Assembly: GCF_000444875.1 (NCBI RefSeq)
Contig: NC_021985.1
Coordinates: forward strand, 310,001-374,000
DNA length: 64,000 nt
Source: Streptomyces collinus Tu 365
Lineage (GTDB): Bacteria; Actinomycetota; Actinomycetes; Streptomycetales; Streptomycetaceae
Direction: 5' to 3'
The position numbers and the translations under genes are program-made. Position 1 is the stretch's first letter. Each line of letters begins with the position of its first letter. Shown piece after piece: positions 7,938 through 16,996 of this stretch. The notes below the pieces were generated by a model, which did no database searches, had not been told where the DNA came from, and was given only the letters and a program-made list of their open reading frames with translations.

Positions 7938-9677
7938 ATGGAATCTTTGCGCGCGTTGGGGGCGGGGGATCCGGATCGGGTCGGTCCGTACCGCGTGGTG
8001 GGCCGGCTGGGTGCCGGCGGCATGGGACGGGTCTACCTGGCCCGCTCCAAGGGCGGCCGAGCCGTCGCCGTGAAGGTCGTGCGACCGGAACTCGCCGAGG
8101 ACCGCGAGTTCCGGCAGCGGTTCGCCCGCGAGGTCGCCGCGGCCCGGAGGGTCAACGGCGTCTTCACGGCGGGCGTGGTGGACGCCGACCCGGACGCGGA
8201 CCCGCCGTGGCTGGCCACCGCCTATGTGCCCGGCATCTCGCTGGACACCGCCGTCGCCCGGCACGGCGCCTGGCAGGCCGACCCGGTGACCACGCTGGCC
8301 GCCGGGCTCGCCGAGGCGCTGGAGGCGATCCACGCCGCGGGGCTCGTGCACCGCGACCTCAAGCCCTCCAACGTACTGCTCGCCGCCGACGGTCCGCGCG
8401 TCATCGACTTCGGCATTTCGACGGCGACCGAGGCGAGCGCGATCACCCGCACCGGGGTGGTGATCGGGACGCCCGGCTTCATGTCTCCGGAACAGCTCAC
8501 GGGGGAGCCGGTCGGCCCGGCGAGCGACGTGTTCGCGCTGGGCGCGGTCCTTGCGTTCACCGCGTCGGGCTCCGGCCCCTTCGGCACGGGCTCGGCCCAG
8601 GGCCTGATGTACCGCATCGTCCACGGCGACCCCGATCTCGACGCGGTGCCCGGGCCGATCCGCGGTCTGGTCGGACGCTGTCTGGCCAAGCGGCCCGGCG
8701 ACCGGCCGACCGTGGACGCGCTGCTGTCGGAACTGATCGACGCGGCGGGCACGCCACGCACGGCGCTCCTGTTCACGAACGCGACGTGGCTCCCCCCGAC
8801 GGTGGCCGCGGAGGTGCGCGGCGCCCGGGACGGCGACCCCGAGTCGACGGTGCCCGAGACGCCGCCCGGGGGCGGCCGTCCGCAGGGGGGCACGCCGCCG
8901 GCCCCGGACCCCGCCGGAAGGAACGACCAGGCGCCCACCGTGACCGGGCCGGTGCCGCCGACCCCACCGCCCGCCTACACGCCGACCGCGGTGCTGCCGA
9001 CCCCCGTTCCCCGGCCGCCCGGGAAACCCTCCCGGGCGTCCACCGGCAGACGGCGAGCGGCCGTGATCGGCTCCGTTATCGCCGGGGTGGTCGCGATCGG
9101 GCTCGTGGCGTGGCAGGCCGACGCCGTGCTCGGCGCGGGGGCCGGCTCCGGATCGGGCGCCTCCTCGCCGGGCTCCTCGCCCTACGGCAGCCCGACGCCG
9201 CTGGACGGTCCCTCCTCGCCCGCCGCCACACCGACGCCGCTGGACAGCCCGTACACTCCGGCCGGCACGCCCGATGACTCCCCGACCCCGCCCGCGAGCA
9301 CCCCGCCCGAGGACAGCCCGTCCGCACCCGCCTCCGACGTGACCGACCTTTCCGGTCAGTGGGACGGGAGTTACGTCTGCAACCAGGGCATCACCGGGCT
9401 GGTGCTCACTATCGAGGACCACGGCGACGGCACCGTGGACGCCGTGTTCGCGTTCTACCCCGCGCCGTCCAACCCGCAGGTGCCGCGCGGTTCCTTCGCC
9501 ATGGCGGGCACCCTCCAGAGCGGCGTGCTGACGCTGCGGGCCACACGGTGGATCGAGCAGCCGCCGAACTTCCTGGCCGTCAACCTCCAGGGCACGTACG
9601 ACACCCGGACACCGGATCACCTGGACGGCCGGGTCTACGGCCCCAACTGCACGACGTTCTCGGCGGACCGTTCCTGA
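7938..9677 (+). CDS. Receptor-type Ser/Thr protein kinase
   Basis: A 579-aa Hanks-type kinase. The kinase domain (about residues 15-265) shows the glycine loop GAGGMGRVY, the ATP-anchoring Lys in VAVKVV, the catalytic loop HRDLKPSN, DFGIST and a GTPGFMSPEQ activation segment, so it should be active. A Pro/Thr-rich juxtamembrane stretch leads to one membrane helix (about 374-393), a Ser/Pro/Thr-rich spacer and a distinct C-terminal domain of about 110 residues (starting LSGQWDGSYVC, with two Cys) facing outside. There are no PASTA repeats; the sensor domain is unassigned and resembles a small beta-barrel. The ATG at 7938, just after a GGGGGG stretch, is preferred over the upstream TTG. A hairpin terminator follows, so it is probably monocistronic. 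Confidence 0.92.
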   Translation: MESLRALGAGDPDRVGPYRVVGRLGAGGMGRVYLARSKGGRAVAVKVVRPELAEDREFRQRFAREVAAARRVNGVFTAGVVDADPDADPPWLATAYVPGISLDTAVARHGAWQADPVTTLAAGLAEALEAIHAAGLVHRDLKPSNVLLAADGPRVIDFGISTATEASAITRTGVVIGTPGFMSPEQLTGEPVGPASDVFALGAVLAFTASGSGPFGTGSAQGLMYRIVHGDPDLDAVPGPIRGLVGRCLAKRPGDRPTVDALLSELIDAAGTPRTALLFTNATWLPPTVAAEVRGARDGDPESTVPETPPGGGRPQGGTPPAPDPAGRNDQAPTVTGPVPPTPPPAYTPTAVLPTPVPRPPGKPSRASTGRRRAAVIGSVIAGVVAIGLVAWQADAVLGAGAGSGSGASSPGSSPYGSPTPLDGPSSPAATPTPLDSPYTPAGTPDDSPTPPASTPPEDSPSAPASDVTDLSGQWDGSYVCNQGITGLVLTIEDHGDGTVDAVFAFYPAPSNPQVPRGSFAMAGTLQSGVLTLRATRWIEQPPNFLAVNLQGTYDTRTPDHLDGRVYGPNCTTFSADRS

Positions 9678-9685
9678 CCCGCCGG

Positions 9686-9729
9686 GCCGGTCCACCGGGG
9701 CGAGTCCGCGAGGGACCCCGGTGGCCGGC
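9686..9729 (+). terminator. Hairpin downstream of the kinase gene
   Basis: Arms CCACCGGGG (9692-9700) and CCCCGGTGG (9716-9724), extended by GCCGG/CCGGC across a one-base bulge, form a stem of 14 pairs with a 15-base loop just after the kinase stop. There is no U-tract, which is usual for Streptomyces terminators. Confidence 0.6.
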
Positions 9730-9778
9730 AACACCCGTGGGCCGCCCGTGTCTCCGCGCACGACTTCCGTCGGTCGAC

Positions 9779-10131
9779 ATGCCCTACCTCGACTACGACG
9801 GGACGGTGTACTACCCCAACCAGATCCTGGTCAACTGGTCCCACTACAAGTACAACCTGGCCGACGTCGTCATGATGAGGACGACGACGGCACCAACTAC
9901 AAGTCGCTCGCCCAGGCCCTCACCACGGCCCTGCTGACCGTCACCGGCCAGGGCACCTACATCCCGCTGGTGAACGCGGTGCTGTCGGCGATGCCCGACT
10001 CCTGGTTCACCGACGACCCCGACTACGTGGAGTCCTGGTACACCCTGGCCAGGAACTCCACGGGCCGTCTCGACGGAGCCGCCGACAACGGCTGGATGAC
10101 CGTCGAACCGTACTTCGTCGAGCAGTTCTGA
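9779..10131 (+). pseudogene. Frameshifted gene of unknown function
   Basis: Two adjacent plus frames together read as one protein. From ATG 9779 the first frame gives MPYLDYDGTVYYPNQILVNW and continues to about 9878. The coding character then moves to the next frame (EDDDGTNYKSLAQALTT... to VEPYFVEQF, stop 10131). A one-base loss around 9875-9890, within an ATGATGAGGACGACGACGG stretch, would explain it. The combined product would be about 117 aa, rich in Tyr/Trp/Asp. I do not recognise it. A sequencing error or programmed frameshift cannot be excluded, though no slippery heptamer is evident. Convergent with the MBL-fold gene. Confidence 0.55.
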
Positions 10132-10146
10132 CCCTCGGGCCAGGGT

Positions 10147-11067
10147 TCACCCGAGTCCGGCGAGCGGGGCGGACGACTGCCAGGCGACGGGCATGACGAC
10201 GTCGACGGCGTCACGACGGGCCAGCGGCAGCAGCCGGCTCATCGTGACGCCGAGGTCGTCCATGGCGTAGGGCATGGGCCGCAGGGGCCGGTGGAGACCG
10301 AGGAAGAAGTCGTCCCAGTGCACGAGGACGACACGGCGGGCCCCGGTCGTGACCACGACCTCGTCCCAGTAGACACGCACGAACCCGGCCGGTCGCCTGC
10401 CCAGGTTTCCGACACCCAGATAGACGACGTCGGCGTCCACACCACGCAACGCGCCGGGCCGGAAGTTGGCACTGGCGTGCAGCAGCACACGTCCCCGGGG
10501 ATGGGAGAGGACCACGCTGTAGGCGGTGCCGGTCCGCCAGGCGCCTGCGCGGGCCGGCGGGACGAGGGGCTCGTCGACGGTGCCGGGGAAGCGGTCGCCG
10601 GGGCTGTGCACGGAATCCAGGAAGGTCAGCCCGAAGCTCCCGTACGACACCGTGTCCCCGTCCGCGACCACGCGCAGGGACGACTCCGGCACGCCCGAGC
10701 CCCGGCCGATGTTCGCGGTGGACGGTGAGCCGATCAGGTCCGCGCCGGTCTCCAGCGCCCACACCGGGGCGTCCAGGGCGTGGTCGTAGTGGGAGTGAGC
10801 GCAGAACACCGCCGCGAGGTCCCGCGCCTGGAGCCGGTCGATCGCGGCGCGCACGAGCGCGCGGTCGGGCGAGATCCTGCCCGCCGCCACCCGCAACAGC
10901 CCCGGCCGGCTGACGAATCCGTCGCTGAGCACCGAGGTCTCCCCGTCGGAGAACAGCACGGAACTGGTGCCCAGGAAGTGCGCGACCACCCCGTCGTGGC
11001 CGGGCGCGGCGGCCTGCTTGTACGGAAGGCACGGGCGCAGACTCGGACGGCCGAAGGGCATTCTCAT
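10147..11067 (-). CDS. MBL-fold metallo-hydrolase
   Basis: A 306-aa protein of the metallo-beta-lactamase superfamily. The signature HSHYDHALD (HxHxDH) is visible at about residue 110, with later metal ligands suggested in LHASANF and LVHWDDF. The fold is used for hydrolysis of phosphodiesters, lactones, thioesters and others; nothing specifies the substrate. The frame is open far upstream, but ATG 11067 (MRMPFGRPSLRP) follows an AGGA site at good spacing and matches where homologous proteins, as I recall, begin. ATG 11061 and 11085 are alternatives. It diverges from the histidine phosphatase 241 bases away. Confidence 0.8.
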   Translation of the reverse strand: MRMPFGRPSLRPCLPYKQAAAPGHDGVVAHFLGTSSVLFSDGETSVLSDGFVSRPGLLRVAAGRISPDRALVRAAIDRLQARDLAAVFCAHSHYDHALDAPVWALETGADLIGSPSTANIGRGSGVPESSLRVVADGDTVSYGSFGLTFLDSVHSPGDRFPGTVDEPLVPPARAGAWRTGTAYSVVLSHPRGRVLLHASANFRPGALRGVDADVVYLGVGNLGRRPAGFVRVYWDEVVVTTGARRVVLVHWDDFFLGLHRPLRPMPYAMDDLGVTMSRLLPLARRDAVDVVMPVAWQSSAPLAGLG

Positions 11068-11308
11068 ACGGGCATCCTGGCCCATCACGACCCAGCCGGG
11101 CGAGGACGGCGTGCCGGGAGGACCGGACGTCCCGTGCAGGCTGAGGTACATGCCCTTCTCCCTGTACCCATGGTGCGCAGCGGGTGCGGGCGCGGACTTC
11201 CCGTCGAGATCGTCGACGGAGGCCCCACTCCAGCCTTCGCGGAACCGGTCGGCACGGGTCGGCGTCCTCCCATGCGCCCGCAAGATCGACTTCAGTGAAG
11301 GACGCATC

Positions 11309-11932
11309 ATGACCGGTAGGGCCGCCCGCTACCTCTATCTCGCTCGTCACGGCGAGGCATCGCCGGATGAGAGCGGCTTGACGGATGCCGGCCGCCGCCA
11401 GGCTGCCCTGCTGGGGAACCGGCTCCAGGGGGTCCCCTTGGCGGCGATCCACCACGGCCCGCTCACCCGTGCCGAACAGACCGCTCGGCTGGTCGGTGAG
11501 CAACTCGACGGAGTCCCCTGCCGTCGCTCCGAAGCGGCTGGCGACTACCTCCCCTACCTGCCGACGCGCGAGGAACTGCCACCGGAGGCAGCCGACGCCT
11601 GGACCGAGTTCCTGGCCCGGTTCACGGCCGAGGAACGCGAGCAGGGCCCCGAGCTCGCGGCGGCGGCTCTCGCGGAGTTCACCGGAACCGTTGACGGAGA
11701 CGAACCGCGGCACGAACTCGTCGTCACCCACAACTTCCTTGTCGGCTGGCTCATCCGCGCCGCCCTTGATGCACCGAAGTGGCGCTGGCTGGGCATCAAC
11801 CATGCCAACGCGGCTCTGACCGTCATCCGCTACACACCCGACCGCCCCCCGGCGGTCCTCCTCTTCAACGACACCGGACATCTCCCGGCCGAGCTCCGCT
11901 GGACCGGCTTCCCACCAGAGCTCCATGTCTGA
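11309..11932 (+). CDS. Histidine phosphatase family protein
   Basis: A 207-aa member of the phosphoglycerate mutase-like histidine phosphatases. The catalytic RHGE motif lies at residues 11-14 (YLARHGEAS), followed by LTDAGRRQA and SPLTRAEQT-like (GPLTRAEQTA) segments and the second catalytic His in VVTHNF. Enzymes of this type use a phospho-His intermediate to dephosphorylate small metabolites or proteins. ATG 11309 follows GAAGGA at 7-base spacing. Substrate unknown. It stands alone, divergent from the MBL-fold gene. Confidence 0.85.
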   Translation: MTGRAARYLYLARHGEASPDESGLTDAGRRQAALLGNRLQGVPLAAIHHGPLTRAEQTARLVGEQLDGVPCRRSEAAGDYLPYLPTREELPPEAADAWTEFLARFTAEEREQGPELAAAALAEFTGTVDGDEPRHELVVTHNFLVGWLIRAALDAPKWRWLGINHANAALTVIRYTPDRPPAVLLFNDTGHLPAELRWTGFPPELHV

Positions 11933-12155
11933 GCCGGTGATCGAGATCGATGTTGACCCGTCGCGGCCGACGCTCCCCCGGGGACTCCAGGTGTATTGAC
12001 CCGGAGCGGGTCCTCGTGGGGCCGTAGCCGGTGTCGCACAGAACCGGTTCCAGGTGGCCCGATGTGTCGTCCTCCTCGACGGTCAGGGAACGCCGATGAT
12101 TCCCGGCCCGTGAGGGAGTCTGTCCTGCGACTGCAATCTTCTCGAAGGCGGCCTC

Positions 12156-13304
12156 ATGACGACCCTGCACGACTTGCTCGAAGCCCACGTCGGTGCCGGT
12201 ACGCTGCCGGGAGCGGTTGGCCTCGTGGCCCGGGGTGACCAGGTCGAGGTGGTGGCCGTCGGCGCGCAGGACGCCGGTGGCGGCGCCCCGATGGCGAGGG
12301 ACTCCATCTTCCGGGTCGCCTCGATCACCAAGTCCGTCACCGCCGCCGCACTGCTGATCCTCGTGGAGGAGGGCAGGTTGGCACTGGACGACCCGATCGG
12401 GATGTGGCTGCCGGAGCTGGGAAAGCCGGTGGTCGTACGCACGCCGGCCAGCCCGGTGGACGACGTGGTGCCGGCCGACCGGCCCATCACTGTGTTCGAC
12501 GTGCTGGCCTCCCAGGCCGGGTACGGGTTCCCCTCCGACTTCACACTGCCGGCGGTGCAGGAGTTGTTCACGGTGCAAAAGGACGGCCGGGTGCCGAGCA
12601 ACTTCCCGCCGGCCGACGAGTGGATGGCGGCGCTCGGCCGCATCCCGCTGCTGTACCAACCGGGCGCTGCCTGGCTGTACGACACCTGCTCCGTCCTGCA
12701 GGGGGTGTTGATTTCGCGGGTCACCGGACAGCCGTTGCCGGAGTTCCTCACGGAGCGGATCTTCGGGCCGCTGGGCATGGTGGACACCGGTTTCGAGGTG
12801 CCGGCCGCCAAGCGGGGCCGGTTCACCAGCTTCTACAGGCCAGGCGACGACGGCAGTCTGGAGCTCGCCGACGGCCCGGACGGCGAGTGGAGGCGCCTGC
12901 CCGCGCTACCGCTCGGCAATGGCGGGCTGGCCTCGACCGCCGACGACTGGCTGGCCTTCTCCCGGATGCTGCTGGCTGGCGGGGTGGCGGCCGACGGCCG
13001 CCGGGTGCTGTCGGCCGACTCCGTGCGCATGATGACCACCGACCATACGACTCCGGCGCAGCGCGACATCGGCCGGCTGTTCCTGGACGGCCAGGGCTGG
13101 GGCTTCGGCGGCTCGGTCGACATCGACCGCACCAACCCGTGGAATGTGCCCAGCCGTAACGGCCGGGTCGGCGGCACGGGCACAGCGGCGCACGTCATCC
13201 CGACCACGGGCGCGGTCACCATCCTGCTGACTCAGGTGGCAGCGATGGGTCCCGCGCCGGCACCGGTGATCAGGGAGTTCTGGCGGTACGCGGCGAATGC
13301 CTGA
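12156..13304 (+). CDS. Beta-lactamase-like serine hydrolase (class C fold)
   Basis: A 382-aa cytosolic-looking protein (no signal peptide) of the penicillin-binding/AmpC-like family. Visible motifs are SITKS (S-x-x-K, about residue 57, nucleophile and base), YDTCS (the Y-x-N/S position, about residue 181), and GGTGTAAH near the C-terminus, which stands for the third motif. Family members include esterases, D-aminopeptidases and beta-lactamase relatives. With no export signal and YxT/C rather than YxN, an esterase role is more likely than antibiotic resistance. The start ATG has an AAGGCGG site. Neighbours give no hint. Confidence 0.85.
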   Translation: MTTLHDLLEAHVGAGTLPGAVGLVARGDQVEVVAVGAQDAGGGAPMARDSIFRVASITKSVTAAALLILVEEGRLALDDPIGMWLPELGKPVVVRTPASPVDDVVPADRPITVFDVLASQAGYGFPSDFTLPAVQELFTVQKDGRVPSNFPPADEWMAALGRIPLLYQPGAAWLYDTCSVLQGVLISRVTGQPLPEFLTERIFGPLGMVDTGFEVPAAKRGRFTSFYRPGDDGSLELADGPDGEWRRLPALPLGNGGLASTADDWLAFSRMLLAGGVAADGRRVLSADSVRMMTTDHTTPAQRDIGRLFLDGQGWGFGGSVDIDRTNPWNVPSRNGRVGGTGTAAHVIPTTGAVTILLTQVAAMGPAPAPVIREFWRYAANA

Positions 13305-13328
13305 CACACGCGTCTCGCGCCCGTAGCC

Positions 13329-13505
13329 TCAGCGTGGGACCAGCCGTCGACCACGGCCCACTGCCGCGGCCGAGCCGCGAGAGTAGATCAGCGCGGCGCG
13401 CGGGCTGCTGTGGTCCATCCGAGTCATCGGCTCCCGCGTGCCGGCCCCGGCCGGGGAGGCCGGCGTGTTGCCCGTGTGCCGCAGATCATGCAAATGATCA
13501 GGACG
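13329..13505 (-). pseudogene. Tyrosine recombinase (phage integrase) C-terminal remnant
   Basis: On the minus strand a frame reads LHDLRHTGNT, then GTREPMTRMDHSS and RAALIY. This is the C-terminal catalytic signature of actinobacterial integrases: HxLRH box, then the second His position (MGHSS in intact proteins, here MDHSS), then the Tyr nucleophile. The N-terminal two thirds are missing and the tail has drifted. It marks a lost integrative element. No tRNA or obvious att repeat was found beside it. Confidence 0.65.
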
Positions 13506-13712
13506 ACGCCCCAGGTGCGCACGCGACCATGGCCGGGGACCGCCACGTGCCCGGACATCCGCGGAGGTGAGCACGCCTGGCCGGTGGTGTGTGCCACGGG
13601 CGGCCCGGGTACTCGGGGGCACCCACCGTGCGGGGCGTCCCGCAGGAACCCAGGCCGCGGCTCAACGACTGCGGGGCACTCGGCGTCCCACATCCCTCCT
13701 GCGAGGCCTACG

Positions 13713-14783
13713 ATGAGCCGTCTCTTCTCGCCGCTCACTCTCCGCGGCACGACGTTCCCGAACCGGGCCTGGGTGGCCCCCATGTGCCAGTACAGCTCGG
13801 TCGACGGATATCCGCAGGACTGGCATCTGGTCCATCTCGGCTCCCTGGCACGCGGCGGGGCCGGCCTGGTCATGCAGGAGGCCACGGCAGTGGAACCCGA
13901 GGGCCGGATCACCCCTTCCGACGCAGGCATCTGGGATGACGGGCAGGCCGCCGCGTACAAGCGGATCACCGACTTCGTCCACGGGCAGGGAGCCGTTGCC
14001 GGCATCCAGATCTCCCATGCCGGCCGCAAGGCGTCGACGGCACCGCCGTGGGAGGGTGACGTGTACGTCGAGCCGGAGGCCGGAGGATGGCAGACGGTCG
14101 CACCGTCACCGCTGCCGTTCGGCGACTGGCCGGCCCCGAGGCAGCTCGGCGCGGACGACATCCGCGCTCTGGTACGGGCCTTCGGCGAGGCCGCCGCGCG
14201 GGCGCTGTCCGCCGGCTTCGAGGTCCTGGAGATCCACGCCGCGCACGGCTATCTCCTGCACCAGTTCCTGTCACCGCTGTCCAACCACCGCGGCGACGAG
14301 TACGGAGGCGATCTCGACGGGCGCAGCCGTTTCCTGGTCCAGGTCACCGATGCCGTGCGGGCCCAGTGGCCGGAGGACCGCCCACTGTTCGTACGCTTCT
14401 CGGCCACGGACTGGGCCGACGGCGGCTGGACCCCGGAGGAGACGGTCGAGCTGTCGCGGCACCTGGTGACCCACGGCGTCGATCTGGTGGACATCACCAG
14501 CGGCGGGCTCGTCCACAACGCTCGTATCGAAGTGGAGCCCGGCTACCAGGTGCCCTTCGCCCGAACCGTCCGCGAGGGCGCGGCCCTGCCCGTCTCCGCG
14601 GTCGGTTTGATCACCGCACCGGAGCAGGCCGACCAGATCCTGGTGGACCGCTCGGCCGACGCGATCATGCTCGCGCGCGAACTGCTGCGCAACCCGACCT
14701 GGCCGCTCCGCGCGGCCTACGTGCTCGGTGACGACGTCCCCTGGCCGAAGCAGTACCAGCGTGGCCGCCTACGTCATCGCTGA
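13713..14783 (+). CDS. NADH:flavin oxidoreductase, Old Yellow Enzyme (YqjM type)
   Basis: A 356-aa FMN-dependent ene-reductase. It begins MSRLFSPLTLRGTTF and carries APMCQYS (the Cys of the YqjM subclass that tunes the flavin), HAGRK (substrate-binding His), and AAHGYLLHQFLSPLSNHR with EYGG, hallmarks of the family TIM barrel. It should reduce activated C=C bonds with NAD(P)H and is often linked to oxidative or electrophile stress. The ATG at 13713 is well inside a longer open frame; upstream is remnant DNA. It is convergent with the histidine kinase 54 bases away. Physiological substrate unknown. Confidence 0.9.
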   Translation: MSRLFSPLTLRGTTFPNRAWVAPMCQYSSVDGYPQDWHLVHLGSLARGGAGLVMQEATAVEPEGRITPSDAGIWDDGQAAAYKRITDFVHGQGAVAGIQISHAGRKASTAPPWEGDVYVEPEAGGWQTVAPSPLPFGDWPAPRQLGADDIRALVRAFGEAAARALSAGFEVLEIHAAHGYLLHQFLSPLSNHRGDEYGGDLDGRSRFLVQVTDAVRAQWPEDRPLFVRFSATDWADGGWTPEETVELSRHLVTHGVDLVDITSGGLVHNARIEVEPGYQVPFARTVREGAALPVSAVGLITAPEQADQILVDRSADAIMLARELLRNPTWPLRAAYVLGDDVPWPKQYQRGRLRHR

Positions 14784-14837
14784 GGCCGTCGTCATCCGGG
14801 CACCCGGGGAATCGACACATTCAGCCAAAGGGATCAC

Positions 14838-16166
14838 CTACTCGTCCGTGCCGGCTTCAGCCTCCTCCTGGGACACCGGCACGAGCAAAGTGAAGGTGGT
14901 CGGGTTCCGGCTGGCCAGGGAGAGCCGACCGCTGAGCGAGAGGGCCAGGTCACGGGCGAGGGCGAGGCCGATGCCCGTACCCGCCGCGCTGCCGGTGTGC
15001 CCCCGGTCGAAAAGTCGCGCGGTGTCCCCGCACACCTCGCCTTCATCGGTGACGTCGAAGGCCAGCGCGTCGTCGAGGTCGCGCACCCTGACACGGACCG
15101 CGCCGCGTCCATGGGCGAGGGCGTTGTCCAGCAGGACGTCGAGGATCTCGGTCAGCGGGCCGCCGGGCACTGCCACGTCCCTCGGCGCGTCGCCGCCGAC
15201 GTACTGCAGGCGTCTGCCGGCGTCGGCGAAAGCACCGTGCCATCGCTGCTCCGACGCCGTCAGCAGGTCTTCCAGGGGACGGTCCGCGGGATGCGGCCGG
15301 GGCAGCCCGCGGGAGCCGGACAGGCGCAGTACCTCTTCCAGGGTGTCGTGGAGGCGACGGGTGGTCGTCAGTGCCTCCTCGACAGCGGGCCGCAGGCGGG
15401 CGTCCTCGCGCTGTGCCAGGCCCGTCTCCAGGGTGAGCTGCAGGCCGGTCAGCGGTGTGCGCAGCTGATGGGATGCGTTGGAGGCGAAGTCCTTTTCGTG
15501 GCGAAGGAGTTCGGAAAGACTGTGCAGCATCTCGTTGTGGGTGCGGGCGACCTGGTCGATCTCGGCGATGCTGCTCGGGACGGCGCGGGCGGTCAGGTCG
15601 CCGGCGGTGACGGCGCGACAGTGACGGGAGAGGTCCTCCAGCGGTGCGGCCAGTGCCCGTGCCTGGCGGCGGGCGACACCGACGGCGACAGCCACCGCGA
15701 ACGCCGCCACACCCAGCAGGACGCCCCACACGACCAGGACCCGCTCGCGTACCGTGCTGACGGAGGAGGACGCGCGTACCACCCCGATCACCTGCTCGCC
15801 CTGCGAGACGGGCACGGCGACAACCAGGTCGCCGCCTGACGGCCTTCTGACGGCCTCCCCCTTCAGGGCCTCGCGGACCGGTGCGTCACCCGGCTGCGAG
15901 CCGTCACCGGCCCGCAGCCTGAGCTGCGGGTCGTACAGTCCGAGGCGCGCGCCGGCCGGTGGGGTGGGCAGTTCCACCGAGTCGCCGGTCCGGTAGTCGG
16001 GGCTGACACGGACGGCGCCGGCGAGGGCCGCCCGTTCCAGGGTGTCGCGCTGGTCGGTGTAGAGCGCCGACCTGATGGCCCAGGCCAGGGGGACGGCGAG
16101 GAGGACGACGGCGACCAGGGCGGCGGTCAGGGCGACTTTCACCACGCGCTGCCTCATGTCCTTCAT
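14838..16166 (-). CDS. Sensor histidine kinase of an envelope-type two-component system
   Basis: A 442-aa membrane kinase. One membrane helix lies at about residues 10-30, then an extracytoplasmic domain of about 110 residues, a second helix (about 140-165), a HAMP linker, and the transmitter with H-box SNASHQLRTPL, N-box DNALAHG, and G-boxes DVTDEGEV and GTGIGLALAR. All are intact. The ATG at 16166 follows an AGGAAGGAGG site. It diverges from an operon of lipoprotein, two ABC ATPases, permease and an OmpR-type response regulator. The regulator at 21103 is the nearest and probable partner, although about 5 kb away on the other strand. The set suggests a sensor of membrane-active compounds controlling an exporter, which is inference. 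Confidence 0.88.
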   Translation of the reverse strand: MKDMRQRVVKVALTAALVAVVLLAVPLAWAIRSALYTDQRDTLERAALAGAVRVSPDYRTGDSVELPTPPAGARLGLYDPQLRLRAGDGSQPGDAPVREALKGEAVRRPSGGDLVVAVPVSQGEQVIGVVRASSSVSTVRERVLVVWGVLLGVAAFAVAVAVGVARRQARALAAPLEDLSRHCRAVTAGDLTARAVPSSIAEIDQVARTHNEMLHSLSELLRHEKDFASNASHQLRTPLTGLQLTLETGLAQREDARLRPAVEEALTTTRRLHDTLEEVLRLSGSRGLPRPHPADRPLEDLLTASEQRWHGAFADAGRRLQYVGGDAPRDVAVPGGPLTEILDVLLDNALAHGRGAVRVRVRDLDDALAFDVTDEGEVCGDTARLFDRGHTGSAAGTGIGLALARDLALSLSGRLSLASRNPTTFTLLVPVSQEEAEAGTDE

Positions 16167-16337
16167 GATGCGGGCCTCCTTCCTGGGCCGACGGGATGTG
16201 GCACCCGCTTTTGCCGTCGTCTAACCGTCACCGTGCCGGGCGCTAACCGGCCGGTTCCTAGTGTGGGTGCCATGGCCGTGCGGTCTCCGGCCGTCCGGCC
16301 GAGGGGCTCGTCGCACGCTCTCGGGAGGGCAGTGGCC

Positions 16338-16991
16338 ATGGCAGTACACATACGGGCGACCGCCGTCGTCGCACTGGCGCTGGTCGCGGCGGTGAGCGCC
16401 GGCTGTTCCGGTTCAGGGTCGCACGCGGGCCCCGCCCCGACGTCACCCGCTGCGGGTTCCCGTGCCCCTGCAGGTGGCGGGCGGAACAACCCGGCGCCCG
16501 CGCCCACCGAGTCCAATCCGCCCGGAGACATCCCCGACAACCAGGCATACGTCCCCTATCACCCAGCCGGTGGCACCTTCACGGGCTACACCGTGAAAGT
16601 GCCTGAGGGCTGGGCCCGTACCGTCCAGAAGGACACCACGGTGTTCACGGACAAGCTGAACACCGTCCGGATCACGGCCGCCGCCGCGTCCGCCGCTCCC
16701 ACGGTCGGCTCGGTCACCCACACGGTGGTCCCGCGGCTGCGCAGCCAGACGGCGAAGTTCGCCTCCCCCAAGGTGTCCGAGGTCAGGCGGCACGCCGGCC
16801 GCGTCGTCCTGCTGACCTACCAGGCCGACTCGGCGAAGGACCCGGTCACCGGGAAGGTCGTGCGGGACGCCTTCGAGCGGTACGCCTACTACCGGTCCGG
16901 TCATGAGGTGGACGTGACCCTGTCCGGGCCGGTCAACGCCGACAACGTCGACCCGTGGCGGATCATCAGCGACTCCTTCACCTGGCGGTGA
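16338..16991 (+). CDS. Predicted lipoprotein, first gene of the ABC operon
   Basis: A 217-aa protein with a short signal peptide and a lipobox (VSAGC, Cys about residue 24), then a Pro/Ala-rich spacer and a globular domain of about 150 residues beginning YVPYHPAGG. ATG 16338 has GGAGGG about 9 bases upstream; an ATG at 16272 is possible but would add a non-signal extension. Its stop overlaps or abuts the next ABC ATPase, so it is co-transcribed and perhaps translationally coupled. It might present ligand to, or sense for, the FtsX-like transporter. No family is recognised with confidence. Confidence 0.75.
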   Translation: MAVHIRATAVVALALVAAVSAGCSGSGSHAGPAPTSPAAGSRAPAGGGRNNPAPAPTESNPPGDIPDNQAYVPYHPAGGTFTGYTVKVPEGWARTVQKDTTVFTDKLNTVRITAAAASAAPTVGSVTHTVVPRLRSQTAKFASPKVSEVRRHAGRVVLLTYQADSAKDPVTGKVVRDAFERYAYYRSGHEVDVTLSGPVNADNVDPWRIISDSFTWR

Positions 16992-16996
16992 GCGGT

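Noticed and set aside
9860..9900. Programmed -1 frameshift in the gene after the kinase
   Set aside because: No X-XXY-YYZ slippery heptamer with a downstream stem was seen; a mutation or sequencing error is simpler.
11933..12155. Minus-strand protein-like stretch (SLTVEEDDTSGHLEPVLCDT)
   Set aside because: No start, ribosome site or recognised family; too short to call a remnant.
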